A stretch of 64,000 bases of DNA from Doris montereyensis (taxonomy: Eukaryota; Mollusca; Gastropoda; Nudibranchia; Dorididae): contig JAXRKP010000217.1 in the NCBI GenBank assembly GCA_037039925.1, forward strand, positions 10,001 to 74,000, read 5' to 3'. Positions 23,148 to 35,700 of this stretch are shown piece after piece (position 1 is the first letter of the stretch; each line of letters starts with the position of its first letter). Position numbers and translations under genes: made by a program. Below the pieces are notes generated by a model, which made no database searches, was not told the origin of the DNA, and saw nothing but the letters and a program-made list of their open reading frames with translations.

Positions 23148-25786
23148 CCTGCTGCCTTGCAGGTCGGTCTTGACTGACCAAAGCTAAGGGAGTTAACCCT
23201 GACAGAAAACAACCTGCTGCCTTGTAGGCCGGTCTTGACTGACCAAAGGCTAAGGGATTTAACCATGACAGAAAATAACAACCTGCTGCTTTGCAGGCTG
23301 GTCTTGAATGACCAAAGGCTAATGGAGTTAACCCTGACAGAAAATAACAAGGCCTGGTAGGGGCCTCAAAGTGGCAGCCCCATCATCTACCTAGGGTACA
23401 GTGGGCTAATCCCTGTTTATCCGAGGCCTAACTGATGCAGAGAAATAAATATACTATACCCGGCTTGACCTTTCAACGACGAAACTTGAAACGAACACGG
23501 AATGTGATTTTTTGGAACATGGAATGTTAGGGCAATAAATGGAAAAGAGTTAGAATTAGTTGAAGAAATGGAAAATTTCAAAGTAGACATTTTGGCTATT
23601 ACTATTACAGAAACAAACAAAAAAGGACAAGGAATAGAAATGTAGGACCAAATAATATTTTTTAACTTCTCAGGAGTATATGTCAAAGATAGAGCTAGAG
23701 CAGGAGTAGGTCTCCTACTGCATAAAAGGCATGAAAAGCTACTAGAAATAGAAAGCTGGAAATTTATAAGTCCACAGCTACTAGAGGTAAATATTAAACC
23801 AAAAGGAAGAGAAATTAAATTATTAATAGCTTATGGACCAAACAAAGACGCCACTAAAGAAGAAAAAGATACCTTCGAAAACGATTTACAAATAGCTGCA
23901 GAGAATCTTAAACACAAACAGGAAGTAATGGTTTTAGAAGATTTAAACGCTAGAGTAGGCAACAATATAGAAACATCAGGTGGATTAATAGGTAAAGAAG
24001 GAGAGACAACAACTTTTCCAAATGGAGAGAGACTAATAGATTTTTGCCCAAAGAATAACATGAAAAAAGCCAACACCTTTTTTCCTCATAAAGATATCCA
24101 CAAATATACAAGAGTAAATGAAGACAGGTGTGAAAAGTCAATTATAGACTACATAATAGTTAGCAGCTTCCTTATTTACAGTGCATTGGATGCAAGAGTA
24201 AACAGAGGAGTATAAATATTTAGTGACCATCACCTAGTGATTGCCAAAATGAGATTACTGACTGAAGAAAACAAACAGAAAAAGAAAGAGAAGAAAGCTA
24301 CCAAACTCAAAATAGAGGAACTAAATAAACCAATAGTAAAACAGGTAAACCAATCTAGGATAAAAAGATTCATCAGTGAAAGACAAATGGATCTAAATGA
24401 TAGCACAATAGAAGAAAAGTGGCAAATGTATAAAGAAACACTCCTCAGTTGTACTGAAGAGGTCTGTGGTAGGAAACAAATTAAAGGAGATGGGGAAAAA
24501 AACAGCTTGGTGGAATGAGAATGTCAAAACTAAGATCAGAGAAAAGAAGGATGCCTGGAAGAAACACTTGCAAACAAAGAGACCAGAGGATAGGATAGAT
24601 TACGTGAATAAAAGAACTATCGCCAAAGAGGAAGTGAGGAAAGCAAAACAGGAACAATGGGAAGAGTTTGGACAAAGACTTCAAGAAAGCTATCAAGGAA
24701 ATCAAAAACTGTTCTGGGGGGGGGGGGGAGGGCAACGAAGAGCACGAGGAAGGCCAAAGCATGCCCAATACGACAAATTAAGAATGCAAAAGGAGAAATA
24801 ATAAAAGAAGACAGCGAAATCATGGAAACATGGAGAAAGCATTTTCACCAATTACATAATCCCTCCAGAACGTATGAAACAAGGAGTAAAGATCAATTAG
24901 TAAGAGTAACATTAACAAGTAATCCAGAGGTGTCAGCTGAAGATGTAGATATATCAATGGAAGAAATCCAAACAGCTATAAGAAAAGTGAAATTAGGAAA
25001 AGCCCCAGGAGCAGATCAAGTTTATCCAGAAATGATTAAAACCCAAGGGAGAGAGGCAGACATTACAAACTGCTACATGCAATATACCAACAAGCACCAG
25101 ACGACTGGGAAAAGGGAACGGTAGTACCAATACATAAGAAAGGGTCAACTATGGAATGCTCAAACTATAGGGGATATCACTACTTAGCGTTCCAGGAAAC
25201 TGGAAATGAGATTAAGGAAAAGAGTAGAGGATCAGATTGAAGAGCATCAGAGTGGATTTAGACCAAGAAGAAGTGTACAAGACCACATATTTACAATTAG
25301 ACAAATAATAGAAAAATTCCTTGAGAGAAACATTGACTTGCACATGTGTTTTATTGACTTACAAAAGGCATTTGACACTGTGGGGAGGGACGAAATATGG
25401 TATTCCTTAAAAGAACACAATATAGAGCAAAATGTAATAGAAGCCATTAAAAGTTTTTACAATAAACCAACAAGTGCAGTGAGAGTAGCTGGAAACATAT
25501 CTGCAGAATTTGATGTAGATATAGGAGTAAGACAGTGTTGTGTCCTAAGTCCTCTTTTGTTTATTGCATTTATGGATTCATTCGCAAAGGCATCCTCAAA
25601 AAATGAAGAAAATGAATGTAGGTATGTGGAAGCTCAAACCAGTAAAATGTATCAATGCTTTCATTTGCCGGTGATCTAGTTCTGTTTTGATAATCAGAAA
25701 GTGAGCTTCAGTCGAATATCAACATTATGAACAATGAACTAAATAAAAGAGAAGCGAGAGTAAATGCAAAGAAAACCAAAAGAATT
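23148..25786 (+). mobile_element. Damaged LINE (endonuclease + reverse transcriptase), 3'-truncated
   Basis: Opens with three copies of an approximately 62-bp unit (23148-23350), probably the 5'UTR. Then comes an APE-type endonuclease: GTWNVRAINGKELELVEE, DILAITITETNKKGQG, LEDLNARVGNN (normally GDLNARVG) and FSDHHLVIAK. RT follows: LGKAPGADQVYPEMIK, YRG, SGFRPRRSVQDHIFTIRQII, CFIDLQKAFDTVGRDEIW and VRQCCVLSPLLF. The active site reads FAGD instead of FADD. Frameshifts occur at a G-run (24715-24729) and elsewhere. The element stops at 25786 where a family A repeat begins. It cannot be autonomous. Confidence 0.9.
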
Positions 25787-25910
25787 GGTAAGTCTTGCTT
25801 CTTTCCGTTCACTCATCGACATGTCTTTCATCTTGATGTTTCCTCTGAGTTCACACTGAGATCACTGCTATTATACTGGATGGGGTAAATTTCAAAGAAA
25901 CACCCAAAGT
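25787..25910 (+). repeat. Family A repeat copy abutting the LINE 3' break
   Basis: Forward-orientation copy: gcttctttccgttcactc, tcatcttgatgtttcctctg, then ggatggggtaaatttcaaag. It starts exactly where the LINE coding sequence ends, so it marks the truncation point. Confidence 0.7.
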
Positions 25911-26934
25911 TTTTTCTTTTATGTGTTTAAAGAGACTTTACTATAACTGCCGTTGTTGGTGATGTGGTGATTGGTAAATTGTCGTTTTTAAAATAACACA
26001 AAAATCAAAGTTAGAGGGTCCGTTTAATTAAAACTAAATCTAGATTTAGATAATAATGTCGAAATTGATGCTTCAATTTTACTTCCTGCAGAAATATACA
26101 TTAGGATTTATAATACAGTAGTAATAATAGGTAATAGCGCATGATCATTGATTTCATTATTCCAGAAAGAGTTGTCGCAGAAAAAAAAGTTGAAAAACAT
26201 AAAATTATTGTTTTGGCCGCAAGAGCAAAGACATCAGACCACAAAGTCGTAGTGACTGACAGTTTTCAGTTTTTCACCCCATAGACTTTTTTTATAGACA
26301 TCTCTATAACCTCACTGGAGCAAGAACAGGCCGTGAACTGCCATGTAGCCTAGATTTCTGCAATCTAGATCTTGTAGCAACGTGCTATCTAGCGAAGAAT
26401 ACAAAGTTTATGTGCCAATGTGAAGAGTAGGCCTGCATTGATTTAGATTATGTCTTATGTTTGAAGGGAAATCAAATCTAAATTTCTTGGTGTAACAATT
26501 AGGTGCTAGCATATGTTTATGCTCTTGCAGGTTACTTGCAATAAAATTCGATTTTTAAAGACCTAGAATTTAGCAGTGGCAGGCCCAACCTGTACATCCA
26601 CGCGCAAATTAATTTAATGAACACTCCATGGGATATGAAATCAACACAACAATAAACCATCTGTCATACTCAAAGGTAGAATTTGTTCCCTTTAGCAAGA
26701 TTGATCTATCTAGATTCTAGACTGATGACTAATTATGATGTAATCTTCGTCTAAAAATGTTAAGGATCTTTAGACCTAATTCTTAAGTTAAAATGATGCA
26801 TGCAATAGATCTAGATCTAGATTTTATAATATAATATCTTTTCACAATGATGGCAATATAACTTTCAATTATAAGATCAAGTTCCAAACATGGCATACAG
26901 TCACTGAGTAGTTACAGGTGACAATATGAAAGCC

Positions 26935-27085
26935 CCATAGGAACAAAGGCGAAACAAATACAAGGAATAGAAATAGACAAAAAATCCTGGCCGCCATGAG
27001 GATTTAACCCGCGACCTCTGCGTCGGCACCCATCGCCTTGCCATGAAAAAAAGCGTCCTCCGAGCTAACTACGCTCCCTAAAGTA
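26935..27085 (-). repeat. tRNA-headed SINE, minus strand
   Basis: On the minus strand gggagcgtagttagctcgga resembles an A-box region and aggtcgcgggttaaatcctc a B-box, separated by about 45 bases. There is no proper anticodon arm or acceptor pairing, so it is a SINE head and not a tRNA gene. Confidence 0.55.
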
Positions 27086-28664
27086 ACAGTAACGTAGCAT
27101 ACTCTGGGCAACATTTTGTATCTCCGGCCTACTGGTCAGGGACAATCCCTACTGGACATATGTGTGTTGACTTGGTTGTAACACTTACTGTATGATGATG
27201 AGCGTATTTTGTATAGTATTAATAAAGGTTATAAGAATAGAATATTCTCTGTCTCAGCAACCTGTTGAAAGGGAAAAAAGTATAGATCTCTAGTTCTATT
27301 AGTTAGTGTAGTATTAGCAACTAAAGGACACCCATAGTCGTGCACGCATGTATGTCATCAGTGTGATTTTCGTTGGGATGGACTACCTGAGGCGTAATCT
27401 TGCCTCGGACGGGGCATGGGGGCAGGTTAGGGGGTGAAATAGTGAGTTGAGAGGGGAGGAGGGCTTGTTCAGATTTAGGGATGGTGATAGTGTGTGCCCG
27501 ACACAGTTTTCGAGTAGATTGGCAGGATTTGTCTTCGAACACACCATTTAATCTTCGCTAGTGAGCAAAAATCAGTAAGAAATGAACACAGCATGCCAAA
27601 CCATCTGATCTTAAAATTGAAATGATCAATTCTTCAATCTAAAAGATAAAACGTCTAAGTTCTTCGATAATAATGGCAATGTGATTGCAGAGCAGATTCA
27701 GGGATGCTACTATACCAATTTATAGACTTGCAGAGACCAAAAGTTCATGCTAAAACTTTTGATAACTTTGAAACAAAAACATTGTGTCATCAGTCAAGCA
27801 CAATAATAGTAAATCTAGGTACAAACCATTAGAGCAATAGGGACCAGTTCATTCTTGGTATATGTGCAGTTTTAGATAGAACCACTTGGTGAGGGGGTAT
27901 GTTAAGCTTTCAGGGTGATTGGGATATCTCTTCCATGTGTCTTTAGCCTCGGCTTTTTGGATGTGCCTGACCTATGGAAATCCTTCCCATAAATCTAGAT
28001 CTACATCTAGAAACCTATCGAGGGAAGGAGTTCGAAGTGAGGGAACTGCTCATGAACTAAGACTGGAAACATTTAGATCTATCACAATCCCTCATCCCAT
28101 TGGCACACTAGCTGCACAAACCAGCACTATGACTAGTATAACTCCCAATTTGCGCAATGTCGCAGGTAGATATTGGTTATCACAGTTAATTGAAAATATA
28201 TCTTTTTTGTCACTCTGAAATGTACAGATGTTCATTTACAATATCGAACTGTACCCCTGGTAGAGACCGCTCAAACACACATTATTTGTACTACCATGGA
28301 AGAATTACAATCATGATGTCATTTTCTTTGTCCCATAAAGTCACCTCAAAGACATTTTTTTCTTTCATATCCATTAATTCCATGCATTAGCTGTTTCTGT
28401 ATTTATGTGTAAGTTTTACAGCCAGTGTGATGTGTCTTGAAAACTGCAATGTACCACTAAACGCGTACCTCCTCATTAACGTATTTGCGCAGCTAGTTAA
28501 TCATTGGTATACAGCTAAACCCTTCCCCTGACCCCCGATTTTATACGGGTTGAGGGATTTTGGGAGCTTGTTGTTTATTTTCCATGTATTTTTGCTATTG
28601 CTGGTCTGCTTTAATTTGTTGACTTACTTCTTGACTTAATGCCTTTCTGCTGAAGAGTCATCAA

Positions 28665-28830
28665 TCACTCTTCCGCCTGGACTGCCATGTATATTGCAAC
28701 AGTGATGTGCTTCCATTCCTGTCTGTCTAGTGCAATGTTGCGTACATCTTCGAGGTCTTGTATTGTAGTTAGTTTCACCCTTTTGAGGTCTTGTTTGAGG
28801 GTTGCTACAAGTGTTGTTTTTGGTCTACTT
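28665..28830 (-). mobile_element. LINE ORF2 C-terminal fragment
   Basis: The minus-strand reading gives RPKTTLVATLKQDLKRV, then LEDVRNIALDRQEWKHITVA and ends QAEE-stop. The RP..T....L..DL and A.DR..W pattern is the usual C-terminus of LINE polyproteins. Frame open over 55 codons, broken upstream. Confidence 0.65.
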
Positions 28831-29492
28831 CATCTCTTTGTAGTTTGCTCTTTGAAGTAGTTTTAAGTTAATCATGGATTTGGTACTTAGTATGTTTTTA
28901 TCTTGCCCGGGGATGTTTCTGAACATCATCATCAAAAGCGTGTGAAAGCTGCAAGTTCCCCAGGGACCCCTTGGCGTAAAAACGTATTTAATACAATATT
29001 TTGGCCTCGAGTATATTGAAAAGTACGTATCTGAGGGTTAAGTATATCTTTTTTAAAATCCTAAATTTTAAAGACAGAGACTCAGATAAATTGAGGTGAA
29101 AGCGCAGAGACGCCATTCTGAGTTCGCAAAATCATTGCTATATTTTGCCAGAAAAGCCAGTGATTGCCAGAAATTTTGCTTAGCCTAAAACTCAAATGGA
29201 ATCATCAATTGTTTCTGACATTTTACTGGCCATCATGTAAGTTAGAATTAGCTTGCGTGATCCGAAAAAAGGTATATAATGTTTAGAATAGTTCTCAGTT
29301 GTTTTCTGTGAAAGGTTTTTAATCTATGTTCATCATCTTTGTAGCTTTGCAGCCATTTGAGAATAATTTGAACGGTTGATCAGGGATGTAAGTGAAGGAA
29401 GTTTGCAACAATAAAGTGTCATTTTTGGTATTAATAAGATTCATTATCTATATATAGAACACATTCATAATATTATATCTTCTTTGTTTTGC

Positions 29493-29510
29493 TTTTTTTT
29501 TTTTTTTCAG
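29493..29510 (+). other. Strong 3' splice acceptor before the SEPHS start exon
   Basis: A run of T ends in cag at 29508-29510, 31 nt before the ATG. This implies an intron in the 5'UTR and a noncoding first exon upstream. Inferred from sequence only. Confidence 0.6.
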
Positions 29511-29541
29511 GGCTTTTGCTGATTTTACTTGAATCATTTAA

Positions 29542-29746
29542 ATGGAGGTGCAGTGCCTGTTTGATCCAGTGGCCCATGATTTAGAGCCTGGTTTCCGACT
29601 GACCAAATTTGCTGACCTAAAGGGATGAGGGTGTAAAGTCCCCCAAGGTGCTTTGCTTAAGCTCTTGGAGGGACTTCAACAGGACAGCATTGCTCAGGAT
29701 GGGGACCAGGCTCAATTTCAAGACATGAGTGCTGCTCCCTTTTGTG
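29542..29746 (+). CDS. SEPHS2: SEPHS plus copy, exon 1 (start codon, Sec codon)
   Basis: ATG of aaatggaggtg begins [18 protein letters not shown], then [20 protein letters not shown]. The start aligns with the minus copy. Donor gtaatt at 29747. Length 205 nt. Confidence 0.92.
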
Positions 29747-32700
29747 GTAATTTGAATTTAAATCTAGATCATGTATCATTATGAAATTAAGATAGAACAT
29801 GATATTTTAATGAAATATAGATGCATCGTCAGACTGATATCCCCCCTCCCCCGGTGAGCAAGTTTTTGATAGTGAAAGTGAGGCATGTGTCGATGTAAGA
29901 GGGGATATGGAAAAAACACGTCTTTATATACAGGAATTTATTTATTAATTTTACATAATTCAATTCAATCATCTTTATTGATCCTTTAAAAAAGGAAATT
30001 ATACTTGTGTTATCACAATTTCCGTTTGAAAAATAAAACAATATGTCAATGTATACATTCATTAACTTAATATAAATCATTCATTCACCATCCATCAATT
30101 TACATTTCTTAAACATTGTGAGGAAAACACCATTGTGCTTTCAAAGTAAGGTATGGTCAAACTTTCGTATGACACTTGGAAGAAAAGATCTAAAATATCT
30201 CTCAGTGCGGGATTTTAAATGTATAAAGTCAACTGCTTCTACTACTTGTTTTGGGTATGGAGAAAAGAGGGTGGGTGCTGTCTTTAAGTATACTTCTGAG
30301 TTTGATCTTGCATTGATTCTTATATACAGATCTTCAAAGTTCTCCGGCTCTACATCATTTATGAGCTTCCCTCTATGTGTTTTATTGTCCTATTAAATTT
30401 CTTCTTTTCTCTATCTCTTGTATTTCCTCCCATGCAGTTATACTAAAAATAATAATCCTCTTTATGCAAGCTTGATGGAAAAGTCTTAATATAGTGTTAT
30501 CAATTTGAAACTTATAAAGCTTCCTCATAAAATATATTCTTTTGTTCTTTAAAACTTTATTTGATTGTTTTTGCCATTCTATAAGGGACTAATCGGGACC
30601 AAATACAAAATATGTCAATAGAAGGGAAATGTCGTTATATGGGGAATAGACTGTAACTAGGCATGGTTTTAAAAACTACATAATATAATTAATAAAGAAA
30701 ATACAAAATTAATGATAATCCTTAACATAAGGTATTTAATATAAAAAGTTACAGGGATGGGGATTTTCTGCTTTTTCCGGATTTCCAGGTTTTTTAACAC
30801 GTCGAAAGGAGCTCCGGGATTTTTACATGAGACTTCCGAGATTTTTAAATGGCCGCAAGGGAATCATATGTTTCCGGGGAAAATGACACATCACCGGTCG
30901 TTCGTGCAGGCAAGACCTGGGCCGACACCGTTTCCACCGGACCGACCTCTGTTGCCTGCAGGCCTATCCTGATTTCATTGGCTGAATAGCCATCGGCCAT
31001 TGTCGTAACCTGTATGGGACAAGGATGGGGATTTCCAAGTTTTTTGGCACAGAGGAGGTCCTCTGTGGTTTTGTCCCATTTTTATACACACACAAGCACC
31101 AGCCGTCCAGGAAAACATAGGGTCTAAGTCTAATTAGGACGGATGTCCCAAACGCGAGAGAGAGAGAGAGAGTCATAGTCATTACAGTATCATATTTCGC
31201 CATTTAATTGGAGAGAGTCAGAGGGGAAAAGGAAGGAGTGAGAGAGAGAGAGTGAAATTAGTAATACTGGTGTGGTAAGCCTAGTAATAGGAGTAGTGGT
31301 ACCGGTAGAAGAATTAGTACATCTACATACCTTTAACATTCTGCATTTCAAGTTTAATCAAGCTCTTTTTTGTTGTTGTTTTCTACAATTATGCCTCATT
31401 TACTATTTTACGATTGGTTTTGCCTTTTTCATATTGGTTGGTTAAAGCCCATACAGGCAGGACACTTCTGCTCCGTGCTTATAAGAAAGACACGCAATCT
31501 CTTTCTCTCTCTGTCTCTCTCTGTCTCTCTCTCTCACTCACTCATTCTCACACACACACATACATATAAATACACACTCTCACCCAGGTTCTACAATGCA
31601 AGATTGCTATACAGCATCCTGATCAAAAGCAGACACCTGTAGTATTGTGTTAATATTACGCTACATACAATACTACACGTGGGCTACAATTTTAATACTA
31701 CATGAGTATTGATTTATTTTTGTCACGATCGCATGTTATTACTTTAGGGCTAGTCACATATGTTTGGTAGAAAGTTTCAGGCTTGACTTGAATTAATGAA
31801 GTGAAGCTACTTTGATTTGAGCTTTTCTTTTAATATCCGAGAGTCTTGCTGTTTACTTTCACCTGAGATCAATGTATTTGTTAGAGGGGTAAACTTCAAC
31901 AAAACAAACAAACAAGTCCAACTGACGTCCACGCCTTTGCGTATCACGCCCATGAAGGAGATAACTCATACATGTTGACTTTAAAAATAAAAAAAACTAC
32001 TATTGTTTAGCTTGGATTAGGAGTTTTGATTCCAAGAGTGTTGCATTATAGGTAGCCATTGTTGGGTTGGAGGGGGGGGGGGGCTGGCATACTTGAAGAG
32101 AACATTAGGGAATATTGTAGTTGTGGTAAAATGTTCTGGAGGGAAGTAAAGTGACTGCAAAGTAAAATGCCATGGAAGAAAGTGAGTAAGAAAACATGAA
32201 AAATATGGTGGAAATTAGTGACTGCGAATACTGCGATAAAAGAAGATGAAGAATTTTGGTGTGAAGAGATGCATTTGAATGTAAAGAAATGAGGATAAAC
32301 GAAAAGAAGAGATGATTCATTTGTTTTCGTCTGTTCTTGCGTTGTTTTCTTTTATTGGTTTTTTATGTGTGTGTGTGTGTTTTAGAAATTATTTGGCTAG
32401 AGCCTATCAGGGGGAGGGAGGGGGCTCACCTTTTTAATAACTGCTATGGGATGTTACTTGCACAACATGCACATGACACCTGTGAAATTTTCACTCATGT
32501 TTTATAGAATCAGAGGACTAGTCTGCAAGACTATAATGGCTTGATATACTTTTGAAAAATAAACCCTTAGAATAATAGGTAGTTACCATACAGGACTCGC
32601 CAGTCTTGCCAGTCCAGGAATGTACTACTACAGGACTATGATGATAGTGATACAGATCTCTCTTGAATTTTGATTCTAAAAAGTGGGCATGTCTGATAAC

Positions 32701-35700
32701 ATTGGGTTTTTTTTTTATATTGCGCCCCTCTTTCTTATATTTATTGTACTTGTCTTTAAATGCAATGCTCTTACTTAATACTATTTTGAAATTTTAAAGG
32801 GGGTGATAAAGTTCAGGGTTTTCTTTCAGAGCTTGTCCCCATCCCTAAAGTTAAATTATTTATTTTGCAAAGAGTTCTCTTTTGGGCTCTGGGTAACTTT
32901 TTGATCTTTCTGGGGAACATTTTTACTGTCATTTGGATGGTTATTTTAAACATTTTAATAGGTGTATTGCATTTACATAATCTTTGTGTAAAAAAAAAGT
33001 TGCCAATTTTTGGGATATAAATCATTTGTGATCTATTGTTTTAAGAAACATAACAGTTATTGGAAAAGCACTCCTTTTTTATTTGTGTATTTAATTTGTA
33101 TTGTTTGTTGTTGCTATTATATTCTAAGTACTCAGTTTTTAGGGTAATATAATATAATAATATTAGTAAAAAAAAATTGCTTCCTTCCTCAAGGTATTGG
33201 CATGGATTGTTCGATCACTGCTCTTCACTATGGTGGATTATTTTTAGTACAGACAACAGACTTTTTCTATCCTTTGGTTGATGATCCATACATGATGGTA
33301 AGATATAACACACAGGAGAGAACTCTTGTGAAAGCAGTTTTACCACAAATGGGACAAAACTCTTTATTGGACTAAAAAGTTCATTTCCTTGACATTCATA
33401 CCATAACAAAGGCTCAGTATCGATTCTTTCATTTTATACGATTTTTTTAGAACTTCCAACACATTGGCTGTACGATAAAAGCCGGAAATTTTGTCTAAAG
33501 TATACCAAGTTATAATCGGCAGAATATTACGAGAAACATTCCGTGCACCTGTCATAAGAAAAATGCCACCCCGACAAGAGTATAAGGGATGTGGAGCAGT
33601 TGAAACAGGGTCGACGTGATAGCCTCTCAAGATTGTATGATGTTTCAAAGTATTATATTATTCTTTTATCGGTTTATTTGCGATAAAAACATTAAAATAA
33701 CGGAAAAAATTGTTTAAAATGCGATTTTCTCAAAGTGTTACTTTTTGACAGAGATCTACTTTTTTTTATTTATTGTCCGATTATGCCCAAATTTGGTGTA
33801 TAGCATCTAAAACTCAAAGAAATATTTTACCCAGTAACAATTTTTGATATTTCTTCAAAACAATTTTTTTTTGTGATTAAATTTGTCAAAAATTTGAAAG
33901 GTTGCTAATCTAGATCTAGATCTATATGCATTTTCAAAAAATTCATAAAATAAAAGCATTTTAATTTTTCAAAAAAAGCTACTGGGGGCGGCTAGATATT
34001 GAACCGAATAATGTGTGTGCAAAGTTATAGCCAAATTTGTTCATAACTGAAAAAGCCTATTTGAAATAAAGTTGTTATTTTCGCAATGAAAATCCAAGAT
34101 GGCGGCATTCCCATGGTAACCATATGATAATAATAAAATTGTAACATCTTTTTCAACTAATTTAGACATGCTGAGTACAATGGTAGTGGTTAAAATTGTT
34201 TATATCAAATCAGGACAGTGCTGGAAAATGATAGAAATGTTTAGATTTAGATTGACGATGACAAAGATGATTTTTATGAGCCAAAGAAAGAGAGTGCTGG
34301 TTCTGACAGCGAAAGGGAAGCTTGGTCATGCGTATATTTTATTTGGTTCAACATCTTCTCTTTGTTCAGTATTTTTGTCTCCTTACAAATTTATTATAAA
34401 TAAAAATGATATGTTTTATTTGTTGGATTGCAATGCAGTGAATGTATTGGCAATATGTTGCGACCCTAAATACAATTGTGCATTATAATGACTGTAGTGT
34501 AGTGATTATGACAATCATTACGTCTGTCAAGTTGTTTGTTTTTTTATATTAAACTGTTTGTATATTTCAGGGACGAATCGCTTGTGCACATGTCTTAAGT
34601 GACCTTTATGCCATGGGTGTGGTCGACTGTGACAACATGCTGATGTTGCTGAGTGTTAGTATCAGCATGTCAACGAAAGAGAGGGACGTCACTGTTCCGA
34701 GAATCTTGGAAGGATTCAAGGTGTAGTTATGCGATTTTACATAGTCTTTGAATTTCCATGGGTTTGTTTCGCCTTTTTGGGGTACTTCATTTCTATTGAT
34801 TTTCGATGTTATTTGAAATTTACATACATTTTGAAGGTTGAAAAGCTTAGAGAGACAAATGGTAAGTGTTGAGAATTAAGTGGCACGACAAATGTATCAT
34901 CAGGCGATTAGTAATTATCTCTTTCTCACACCTACATAATATAACATATAATGGTGATTTTGAAGTTGTAGAAAAGGTGAACTGTTGCTCACAATGTGGC
35001 AAATGAGATGAAACGAGATTGGGTAAACCCACTCACCGATTTCTTTTCGGTTTTTTCAGTGATATGAGAATGAAACAGAATTACGTGATAAAAATTAAAA
35101 TATTTGAACTGCTCAAGTTCAATGAAACAGAAAGTGTCTTAACTTTTTTGTCCAATTGAAATTCTTATCAGTGTTTTATGTTCTGTTTGAAATTCTATTA
35201 CATATTTTCAATTATTTTTTTAAATTTTCATTTAAGACAATAAGGGTGTATTGAAGTTTTGCAACATAAAAAGCTTTTTTTTCTGTCTGAAATTCCAAGT
35301 TCTTCTCTTGCTCTTTCATGCTCTGCTTTGCTTCTTCTCTCTGGATGCCAGGACACTGCACAGGAGGCAGACACGTCCGTAACGGGCGGTCAGACCGTTT
35401 TAAATCCATGGCTGACCATTGGAGGAGTTGCCACAACCGTGTGTGAATCAAACAAATTTATCATGTAAGCGTTCTAGATTAATTGTCTCTTTACTTTCTA
35501 GAAAAATGTGTGTATGCCTGAGGAAGAGTAATCAGTAATTTTCAAAACTGAGTTAAAGATGGGCTTCAAGGGACTTTTTATATTCCAAATCAACTGGGTT
35601 TGTTTTTAATATTTCAGATATCATGGAACATTTTGGGAGATATTGCAAGTTTTGTAAGACGAAGTAAGAAAAGGTTTTTTAAGAAAAAAGGCTTTAAAGA

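Larger units (their letters stand above)
25911..29510. other. Spacer upstream of plus SEPHS gene
   Basis: Holds a minus-strand tRNA-like SINE (26935-27085), a LINE C-terminal fragment (28665-28830) and otherwise unassigned AT-rich sequence. ORFs at 27321-27542 and 27919-28218 show no recognised domain. The promoter and any noncoding first exon of the plus SEPHS gene should be here but cannot be placed. Confidence 0.4.

Noticed and set aside
23928..24518. Stand-alone DNA repair endonuclease gene
   Set aside because: The endonuclease-like residues are part of the LINE that continues into reverse transcriptase downstream.
26990..27080. tRNA gene on the minus strand
   Set aside because: A-box and B-box-like words are present but no anticodon arm or acceptor pairing; it fits a SINE head.
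27321..27542. 73-codon minus-strand ORF as a gene
   Set aside because: No recognised domain, start context or splice structure; likely repeat-derived.
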